19,169 nucleotides of DNA, taken from JBKEDH01 sp047975295. Lineage in GTDB: Bacteria; Bacteroidota; Bacteroidia; Flavobacteriales; Flavobacteriaceae. Position 1 is the stretch's first letter. Each line of letters begins with the position of its first letter. Below, piece by piece: positions 13,637-19,169 of this stretch. The position numbers were made by a program, and so were the translations under genes. The stretch spans positions 1 through 19,169 of the forward strand of contig JBKEDH010000047.1 in assembly GCA_047975295.1 (NCBI GenBank), in the 5' to 3' direction. The notes under the pieces were generated by a model that was not told the origin of the DNA, made no database searches, and was given only the letters and a program-made list of their open reading frames with translations.

Positions 13637-14773
13637 TTATTTAACATCTTTCCACCATGTATCAAAGATCTGGGTACTATCGTTAAGCATCACTTTTTCG
13701 CCAATAATAGGTGTTACCAATGGAATATTGTAATTTTTGCTTATTCGGAAAACCTCGTTTAAAGGCTCGTTCCAAGGGTGTAAAGCCAAAACGAATTTCG
13801 ACGAATGTACAGGAAAGATACGTTTTGCTTTTAAATCGGTTGCTGCTTTTAAAACCTGTTCGGGCAATGTATGTATAGCCTCCCAAGCTTTGTTGTATTG
13901 GCCGTTTTCCATTATGGCTAAATCAAAAGGGCCAAATTTATCTCCAATAGCCTTAAAATGGGAATCGTAACCACTATCGCCACCAAGAAACAGTTTTTTC
14001 GAAGGTGTTTCTAAAACGTACGATTGCCATAACGTATTGTTACGTTTAAATGTTCTGCCCGAAAAGTGTCTGGCAGGTGTTGTATGTATTATAATGTTGT
14101 TTTTTAAAGCGATTGTTTCATACCAATCTTTTTCGGTAATAATATCGGGGTTATAACCCCAATATTCGAAATGAGAACCAACGCCAAGCCCACAGATAAC
14201 CTGTTTTACTTTATCTTTTAATCCAATAATGGTTTTATAGTCCAAATGGTCGTAATGATCATGGCTAATAAGTAGATAATCGATATTTGGCATGTCTTCG
14301 ACTGTGTAGATATTACTGCCCTTAAAGGCTTTTACCGATTCTGGAATAGGGGAGGCGTTACCGCTAAAAACCGGGTCTATAAGGAAACGAATACCTTCAA
14401 TTTGTAGTAAATAGGACGAATGGCCAAACCAAACTAAAATATCGTTGTTAAGATCAAGTGCTTTTAAATTGGTTTTTACCGAAGGGATACTTTCTGTTGG
14501 TATTTGGTCTGGATGCGATTTAAAAAATTGATTGCTTAGCACATCGAGCATGCTATAACCTTCGGTTAAGGTAGGTGTGTGGTGTATATTTTCGAACACA
14601 TCTTTGGCGTTATTGTAGTGGGGCGATTGTTTTATAAGTTCCAGTCGTTTACCGTGCGGAGCTTTACCAAACTTAGGTTGTTGCATGTATATAACGACAG
14701 CAACTGCCATTATAAGAATTAAACATAAACTTATAACCATTATATTTTTTAAAAGTCTTAATATTTTCCCCAT
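13637..14773 (-). CDS. membrane-anchored metallo-beta-lactamase-fold hydrolase (UlaG/NAPE-PLD-like)
   Basis: The 378-aa protein has one N-terminal membrane helix (about 11-30), then a metallo-beta-lactamase domain that probably faces the periplasm. The two-metal site is complete: VWFGHSSYLLQ (114-124), the HDHYDHLD motif (171-178, ligands His171, His173, Asp175, His176), ARHFSGR with His236, GGDSGYD with the bridging Asp266, and PVHSSKF with His323. The spacing and the GHSS start match the UlaG / N-acyl-phosphatidylethanolamine phospholipase D branch. A lipid phosphodiesterase or lactonase role is possible, but the substrate is unknown. It is monocistronic, convergent with holA and divergent from meaB. 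Confidence 0.9.
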   Translation of the reverse strand: MGKILRLLKNIMVISLCLILIMAVAVVIYMQQPKFGKAPHGKRLELIKQSPHYNNAKDVFENIHHTPTLTEGYSMLDVLSNQFFKSHPDQIPTESIPSVKTNLKALDLNNDILVWFGHSSYLLQIEGIRFLIDPVFSGNASPIPESVKAFKGSNIYTVEDMPNIDYLLISHDHYDHLDYKTIIGLKDKVKQVICGLGVGSHFEYWGYNPDIITEKDWYETIALKNNIIIHTTPARHFSGRTFKRNNTLWQSYVLETPSKKLFLGGDSGYDSHFKAIGDKFGPFDLAIMENGQYNKAWEAIHTLPEQVLKAATDLKAKRIFPVHSSKFVLALHPWNEPLNEVFRISKNYNIPLVTPIIGEKVMLNDSTQIFDTWWKDVK

Positions 14774-14977
14774 TAAAGTTGTATCATAAAAAAGTATTAA
14801 ACCTGTTAGGCCTTTGGACAGACTTTGAATTTCTGATTTTTTTTTGTTGCAAATTTATTAATTTAGGCTTAAAAGATTGTAATAATTGGAGATTTTAGAT
14901 GTAAAATGTAGCAGGATCGATATCGTTTTATATTTCTAAAGTTGTAAATTGCAATAAACCTAAATGTAGTTTTTATT

Positions 14978-16051
14978 GTGGCCCGAAAAAGAAAAACATC
15001 ATTAAATGAGAGGCAAGGAGTTTCGGAAATCCCCGAAATCACCAATTGTAATTCTATTTCTAATTTTAAACAAAAAAGACAAGATTTTCCTGATACCAAT
15101 ACCTTAGTCACGGCTATTTTAAAACGGGATATTGCCGTATTAAGCCGTGCCATTACCTTAATTGAAAGCGAAAATCCTATACATGCCGAAAAAGCCAATA
15201 TATTGTTGAATGCTTGTTTGCCCTATGCAAATAAGGCTATACGAATTGGCATAACCGGAATTCCAGGTGTTGGAAAAAGTACTTTTATAGAAGTTTTTGG
15301 AACTTACCTAATCCAAAAAGGCCATAATATTGCGGTATTGGCCATAGATCCTAGTAGTTCTGTTTCAAAAGGAAGTATTTTGGGGGACAAGACCCGAATG
15401 GAATCCCTTTCAACAAATCCTAAAGCTTATATTAGGCCATCGGCATCGGGAGCTACATTGGGTGGTGTTGCCAGAAAAACTAGAGAAGCCATTTTACTTT
15501 GTGAAGCTTCGGGATTCGATATTATTTTAATAGAAACTGTAGGAGTTGGACAAAGTGAAATTGCCCTACACGGTATGGTCGATTTCTTTTTGTTGCTACA
15601 ACTTTCTAGAATGGGCGACGAGCTTCAGGGCATAAAACGAGGCATTATCGAGATGGCACATGCCATAGCCATAAATAAGGCCGATGGTGATAATATGCAA
15701 GCAGCCAAACAAACCAGAACAGAGTTACAAAAGGCTTTGCAATATTATCCTAAGAGTCCATCGGGAGTAGTGCCAGAGGTGCTTTTATGCAGTGCGTTAA
15801 ATGAAGAAGGGATTGCTACGGTGTGGGAAGTTATTGGTCGTTATATAGAAAAAACAAAACAAAATGGTTTTTTTAATGCTAACCGGAACGAACAGAACCA
15901 ATTTTGGTTTAAGCAAACCATAACCGAACGTTTGAAAGCATCATTCTTTAATAATCCTAAAATAAAAGAAGCATTACAGGAACAACAAGAATTAATTGCA
16001 GCAAACAAAACGACACCGTTTGCCGCTGCCGAGTTTCTTTTAAAGCTCTAA
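14978..16051 (+). CDS. meaB: methylmalonyl-CoA mutase-associated GTPase MeaB
   Basis: MeaB is a G3E-family GTPase chaperone that gates cobalamin loading and protects methylmalonyl-CoA mutase. The 357-aa protein starts at GTG 14978. It shows the P-loop GITGIPGVGKST (91-102), DPSSSVSKGSILGDKTRM (124-141), RPSASGATLGGVARKTRE (153-170), ETVGVGQSE (186-194) and the guanine-specificity motif NKADGDN (233-239). The C-terminus carries the dimerisation helices (FWFKQTITERLKASF). The mutase genes are not adjacent, so the partner must be elsewhere. A TAGTTTTT element at 14967-14974 is a weak promoter candidate that would give an almost leaderless transcript. It converges on the PAP2 gene across a palindromic repeat. 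Confidence 0.95.
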   Translation: MARKRKTSLNERQGVSEIPEITNCNSISNFKQKRQDFPDTNTLVTAILKRDIAVLSRAITLIESENPIHAEKANILLNACLPYANKAIRIGITGIPGVGKSTFIEVFGTYLIQKGHNIAVLAIDPSSSVSKGSILGDKTRMESLSTNPKAYIRPSASGATLGGVARKTREAILLCEASGFDIILIETVGVGQSEIALHGMVDFFLLLQLSRMGDELQGIKRGIIEMAHAIAINKADGDNMQAAKQTRTELQKALQYYPKSPSGVVPEVLLCSALNEEGIATVWEVIGRYIEKTKQNGFFNANRNEQNQFWFKQTITERLKASFFNNPKIKEALQEQQELIAANKTTPFAAAEFLLKL

Positions 16052-16131
16052 TTTTTTACGTACTTTTTTTTTAGTACACGACAAAAAATAAAAAAATATT
16101 CTCAATGCATTATCAAAATATTGAACACATA

Positions 16132-16163
16132 AACCTCATAGGTTTTTAAAACCTGAGAGGTCT
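16132..16163. repeat. palindromic repeat, copy B
   Basis: ACCTCATAGGTTTT pairs imperfectly with AAAACCTGAGAGGT around a TTTTTAAAA centre, flanked by AACCT and AGGTCT. It matches copy A (6868-6898). It lies between the convergent meaB and PAP2 genes, 81 bases after the meaB stop. It lacks a strong T tail, so it looks more like a REP-type repeat than a terminator. Confidence 0.55.
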
Positions 16164-16182
16164 TGAAAATCAAATTGATAAA

Positions 16183-16770
16183 TCAAGTAAGTTGATTTTT
16201 GTCATGTACTAAATACTTTTTTATTAAATACTGTCCCAATTTATAGAACAGAAAACCAGAAATAACACCAAATGCCAATCCGCATACAAGATCCAAAGGG
16301 TAATGTACTCCCACGTAAATACGGCTATAAGCTACGATAGCACTCCATAGCAATAAAATAAAAATAAGATTTTTATAATACGGACGCAAAGTAAGTCCTG
16401 CAAATATGGCAGCAGCCATCGAATTGGACGAATGTCCCGAAAAGAAACCGTATTTTCCGCAGCGTACAGCAATAAAGCGTATTTGATCGATTAAATCGGT
16501 TTCGCCACAAGGTCTGGGACGTTGAAAAGTACGCTTAAAGACATTGGTAATTTGGTCGGTAAACGTAATCATTAAAGCTACGACCACAATAAAAATAAAT
16601 AGAGTCTTTAGCCCAAACTTACGGTACAATAAATACAGCAAAATGCCGTACATAGGTATAAAGGTAAACCTGTCGGTAATAACAAGCCATAAACCGTCCC
16701 ATGTTGGCGAGCCTAAATTGTTTAAAAACAAAAACAGTTCGGTATCGTATTCAAGTAGTTTGTCTATCAT
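16183..16770 (-). CDS. PAP2-superfamily membrane phosphatase
   Basis: This 195-aa integral membrane phosphatase has five or six hydrophobic helices and the complete three-part PAP2 active site: KRTFQRPRP (79-87, KxxxxxxRP), FSGHSS (110-115, with the catalytic His113) and SRIYVGVHYPLD (149-160, SRxxxxxHxxxD with the nucleophile His156). Such enzymes dephosphorylate undecaprenyl pyrophosphate, phosphatidylglycerol phosphate or lipid A on the outer face of the inner membrane. Which one cannot be told here. It starts at ATG 16770 and converges on meaB. The small acidic gene lies 125 bases upstream on the same strand. Confidence 0.93.
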   Translation of the reverse strand: MIDKLLEYDTELFLFLNNLGSPTWDGLWLVITDRFTFIPMYGILLYLLYRKFGLKTLFIFIVVVALMITFTDQITNVFKRTFQRPRPCGETDLIDQIRFIAVRCGKYGFFSGHSSNSMAAAIFAGLTLRPYYKNLIFILLLWSAIVAYSRIYVGVHYPLDLVCGLAFGVISGFLFYKLGQYLIKKYLVHDKNQLT

Positions 16771-16833
16771 AATGTATTGTTTGGGTGATATCTTTTAGTT
16801 GTGTATGCAGAGCATCTAAAAAAAGTAACAAAT

Positions 16834-16861
16834 GGAAAGATAATTTTTAAAATTCTTTTCC
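16834..16861 (-). terminator. possible terminator of the 75-aa gene
   Basis: An AT-rich imperfect hairpin (GGAAAG-AATTTT against AAAATT-CTTTTCC) lies just beyond the stop of the small acidic gene, with a T-rich stretch on the minus strand at about 16817-16824. It could end that transcript before the PAP2 gene. The low GC content keeps confidence low. Confidence 0.3.
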
Positions 16862-16895
16862 AAATGGATAAAAACAGCTATATTTTTCTGAAATA

Positions 16896-17123
16896 TTATT
16901 CGTCGTATTTGGCTATTTCATTATCGTAAAATGTGGTTGCCAATTTTATGGCATTTTCGGTTTCGTAGGCCAGTTCTTTTTGGTCTTCGTCATCAAAATC
17001 TTCGAACCATTCTACTTCATCATTCTGTAAATTAATAATAAATCTTGGAAATTCGGTATGGATAACATAAATCGCATCCGGAAATTCGGTATTGTCGCCT
17101 AATATAAATTTTGGTAAAGCCAT
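16896..17123 (-). CDS. small acidic protein, function unknown
   Basis: The 75-aa cytosolic protein starts MALPKFILGDNTEFPDAIYV and ends with an acidic helical part (EWFEDFDDEDQKELAYETEN, about 38-57). It has no signal peptide, membrane segment or cysteine. The net charge is strongly negative. The first half looks like a small beta-sheet (YVIHTEFPRFIINL) and the second half helical. I believe similar short proteins are common in Flavobacteriaceae, but I cannot name a family. Codon use and composition match the neighbours. It stands between the PAP2 and MATE genes on the same strand, with 214 bases to the MATE stop, and is probably transcribed alone. Confidence 0.75.
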   Translation of the reverse strand: MALPKFILGDNTEFPDAIYVIHTEFPRFIINLQNDEVEWFEDFDDEDQKELAYETENAIKLATTFYDNEIAKYDE

Positions 17124-17223
17124 TTTCTAATTATTGTTGGATGGTTAAAAAGGTTTAAAAGTCTAAAATTTTAAGGAATAAAGAACTTGTTTTGATATTT
17201 TTTTATCATTATCCTATTTTTTA

Positions 17224-17262
17224 CTCGATAATCGAGATTTGCATGTTCCGACGCTTGCGTCG
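17224..17262. repeat. two adjacent perfect palindromes
   Basis: CTCGATAATCGAG (17224-17236) and CGACGCTTGCGTCG (17249-17262) stand 12 bases apart in an otherwise AT-rich 214-base gap between the MATE and small acidic genes. Neither is followed by a T tract in either direction, so neither is a typical terminator. A REP-like repeat or a protein site fits better. I see nothing else in this gap. Confidence 0.5.
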
Positions 17263-17337
17263 AAATGTTTTATTAATTTTTCCAATTCATGCCTTGCGGT
17301 AATTGACTTTTTATTTTTAGTTTTTCACTATCGAAAA

Positions 17338-18714
17338 CTACCGTTTAGACAAAATTAACTTTTTCGTTAAATAATTAAACCTAAAATACAATAAAATAGC
17401 GGCTACTGTTAATCCGGCGAGTAAGCCCAGCCAAATTCCAAAACTGGCATAAGCATCGGTATCGCCGAGATACCAGCAAATGGGAAATCCGACTAACCAA
17501 TACGATATAAATGTAATAAGTGTAGGGATTTTAACATCTTGCAATCCACGTAAAGTTCCTAAAAATATAACTTGGATACTATCACTTATTTGAAAAATTG
17601 CGGCAACAATAAGTAGTTGTGATGCAATACTAACAACTTCTGCGTTATCGGCAAGATTTTCTATATCGTTAAAATCTACGTAAAGCTTTGGAAGTTCGGT
17701 GTGCAGGGCAAAAAACATAAGGGCAAAACAGGTTGCCAAAATGGCTCCTAATAAAAATATGGAAAATGCAATGCGGCGTAAATCCACATAGTTTTCTAAT
17801 CCTTTTTGGTTGCCTACCCTAACCATAGCGGCAACACTTAACCCCGAAGCTACCATAAATGTCATCGAAGCCAAATTTAATGCTACCTGATTTGCTGCTT
17901 GCGGATTTTTCCCCAGTAATCCGCTTAACCAGACGGCAGCTGTAAATATCCCGACTTCAAAGAACATTTGCATAGCACTTGGAGCTCCCAAGCCCAGTAG
18001 TTTTTTAATCATTAACTTATTTAAAGCAAAAAATTTAATGTTTTGCAAAAAAGGTCTTGACTTGGCTTTCCGTTTTAACAAAAACCATAAATAAGCTACC
18101 ATAATAAAGCGTGAAACCAAAGTGCCATAGGCTGCACCGACTATGCCCATTTCGGGAAAACCAAATTTGCCGAAAATTAAAAGATAATTTAAACCAACAT
18201 TGGCTACATTAGCCAAAATGGTGGCATACATGGGGTATCGTGTTAGCGATAAACCATCGCTAAACTGTTTAAAGCCTTGAAAAACAATTAGAGGAACTAA
18301 CGAAAACGCAACCAAATCTAAATACGGAATGGCCAATTGAACCACTTCGTCGGGCTGTTTCATTAAGTACATAAGCGGTTTTGAAAAAAAGACACTTAAA
18401 AATAGGACAATTCCTAAAATCGTACATGAAAACAGACCATGCTTAAATGCCGATTTTCCTTGTTTGAAATTTTGGGCACTATCGGCTTCGGCAATTAAGG
18501 GTGTAATAGCGGTGGAAAAACCAATACCTAAAGACATGGCTATAAAAATAAAACTATTGCCCAAGGAAACGGCGGCCAGCTCGGCAGTGCCCAATTGTCC
18601 CACCATAATATTATCGATAAAGCTAACAAAGGTATGGCCCAACATGCCCAGCATTACAGGGGCGGCAAGCTGCCAATTGTATTTAAATTCTTTGGTGTAT
18701 TGTTTTAATTGCAT
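17338..18714 (-). CDS. MATE-family multidrug/Na+ efflux transporter
   Basis: With the start at ATG 18714 (MQLKQYTKEFKYNW) the protein has 458 aa and about 12 membrane helices in two MatE repeats of six. It is a NorM-like exporter that uses a Na+ or H+ gradient to expel cationic drugs. Typical stretches are PVMLGMLGHTFVSFIDNIMVG (20-40, repeat one), GTAELAAVSLGNSFIFIAMS (42-61), LTRYPMYATILANVANVGLN and LLGLGAPSAMQMFFEVGIF (repeat two). A start five codons upstream (MYFCR) is possible but would overlap the -7 element. The substrate is unknown. The upstream DNA is a MITE-like element that begins 25 bases before the start codon. Confidence 0.93.
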   Translation of the reverse strand: MQLKQYTKEFKYNWQLAAPVMLGMLGHTFVSFIDNIMVGQLGTAELAAVSLGNSFIFIAMSLGIGFSTAITPLIAEADSAQNFKQGKSAFKHGLFSCTILGIVLFLSVFFSKPLMYLMKQPDEVVQLAIPYLDLVAFSLVPLIVFQGFKQFSDGLSLTRYPMYATILANVANVGLNYLLIFGKFGFPEMGIVGAAYGTLVSRFIMVAYLWFLLKRKAKSRPFLQNIKFFALNKLMIKKLLGLGAPSAMQMFFEVGIFTAAVWLSGLLGKNPQAANQVALNLASMTFMVASGLSVAAMVRVGNQKGLENYVDLRRIAFSIFLLGAILATCFALMFFALHTELPKLYVDFNDIENLADNAEVVSIASQLLIVAAIFQISDSIQVIFLGTLRGLQDVKIPTLITFISYWLVGFPICWYLGDTDAYASFGIWLGLLAGLTVAAILLYFRFNYLTKKLILSKR

Positions 18715-18718
18715 CCTG

Positions 18719-18726
18719 CAAAAATA
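18719..18726 (-). promoter_or_regulatory. candidate MATE promoter, -7 element TATTTTTG
   Basis: This exact minus-strand TAnnTTTG match lies 4 bases before the ATG at 18714, which would give a leaderless or nearly leaderless mRNA. The position where TTTG is expected reads AAAC and lies within the terminal repeat of the element at 18739-18956. Confidence 0.4.
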
Positions 18727-18738
18727 CAAGATAGTATT

Positions 18739-18956
18739 AGAGCCTGTTTAAAAATATGCTAATTATTTTTATAGTCTTGATTTTGATTGTTATCGAAGTC
18801 ATCTTGGCTTTTAACAATTCTATCCAACAAGATTTAATTGGGGGCAGATTTACAATCAATTGTAGATTTGTTTTCCTCATAGGTTATAACGCATTTTTTT
18901 AACCTATGAATTTTGAAATTAGTTTTCTTTAAAACACAAAATTTTAGATAGACTCT
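18739..18956. mobile_element. MITE-like element or IS remnant, 218 bp
   Basis: AGAGCCTGTTTAAAAAT (18739-18755) is matched in reverse complement at 18940-18956 at 13 of 17 positions. The ends resemble IS5-type termini of Bacteroidota. TTA flanks the left end, and TTA also occurs at the right with a one-base shift of the boundary, compatible with a TNA target duplication. Inside there is no transposase, only a hairpin (CATAGGTT 18878-18885 with AACCTATG 18901-18908). The longest frame, about 48 hydrophobic codons, has no recognisable similarity. Confidence 0.5.
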
Positions 18957-19061
18957 TTAAACCACTTCTATTCTTTATTTTCAACTTCTTTAGTTATGTC
19001 GAGACATATTTTTCGACGTTTTAGCCAATAAGTTATAATTTGTTTTTAGGAAGTTTTTGGC

Positions 19062-19169
19062 ATTATTGGCAACGGTCTCGGCTATGAGTAGTGTGGGATT
19101 TCGAAGCCGAAAACTTTTGGTTTGGTACGGACGGTAGCCAAAGCTACGCTTTGTGTTTTATCTTTCTTT
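19062..19169. repeat. start of a hairpin-rich intergenic repeat, cut by the window edge
   Basis: The segment starts near TTATTGGCAACGGTCTCG and continues with GAAGCCGAAAACTTTTGG and GGTACGGACGGTAGCC. It contains several small hairpins: CCGAAAACTTTTGG, and the mutually exclusive pair GTAGC/GCTAC (19134-19147) and CAAAGC/GCTTTG (19139-19153). I recall very similar non-coding text from other Flavobacteriaceae genomes, so I take it as a member of a dispersed family. Its other end is outside the window. No gene is seen in 18957-19169. Confidence 0.45.

Noticed and set aside
16059..16079. GTACT-T8-AGTAC after meaB as a terminator
   Set aside because: The 5-base stem has a loop made only of T and no U tract after it; termination function is not supported.
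17318..17340. TAGTTTT/AAAACTA hairpin at the MATE stop codon as a terminator
   Set aside because: On the minus strand it is followed by an A-rich rather than a T-rich stretch, so it does not have terminator shape for the MATE transcript.
18759..18900. Short hydrophobic frame (about 48 codons) inside the MITE-like element
   Set aside because: No similarity to a transposase or toxin peptide is recognised, and its composition is explained by T-rich DNA.

Overview
The window looks like chromosomal DNA of a member of the Flavobacteriaceae (Bacteroidota). It is AT-rich. Several genes have promoters of the Bacteroidota type (TTTG about 19 bases before TAnnTTTG), and Shine-Dalgarno sequences are largely absent. 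Every recognisable protein (Tgt, DnaB, AccA, HolA, MeaB and others) reads like a flavobacterial ortholog. No tRNA, rRNA, CRISPR array, phage or plasmid module was found.

Layout. 1-796 has no intact gene and holds a decayed IS transposase (150-490). 797-8256 is a run of plus-strand housekeeping genes: tgt, an LptF/LptG permease and an EamA transporter, then accA, dnaB, and a secreted protein of unknown function that is often mislabelled asparagine synthetase B in this group. 8271-9448 is on the minus strand: a nicotinamidase and a small lipoprotein. YjbQ (9615-10037, plus) converges through a strong terminator on an OmpA-type lipoprotein (10122-10964, minus). 11061-12493 is a two-gene minus-strand operon: a solo HsdR-N/PD-(D/E)XK protein translationally coupled to a GT2 glycosyltransferase. 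It is divergent from holA (12594-13601). The rest holds a membrane-anchored metallo-beta-lactamase-fold hydrolase, meaB, a PAP2 phosphatase, an acidic 75-aa protein and a MATE efflux pump. The right edge (18739-19169) is gene-free and contains a MITE-like element and a hairpin-rich repeat that the window edge cuts off.

The genes are mainly core functions: tRNA queuosine modification, LPS export, fatty acid synthesis, chromosome replication (dnaB, holA), NAD salvage and envelope structure. No complete new multi-gene defence or biosynthetic system is evident. The items most worth a second look are the DnaA-box pair before dnaB, the SSB-like tip of DnaB, the solo nuclease-fold/glycosyltransferase operon sharing a symmetric control region with holA, the zinc-site-less Tgt, the unknown secreted family at 6997-8256, the pncA promoter embedded in a terminator, and the intergenic palindromic repeats.
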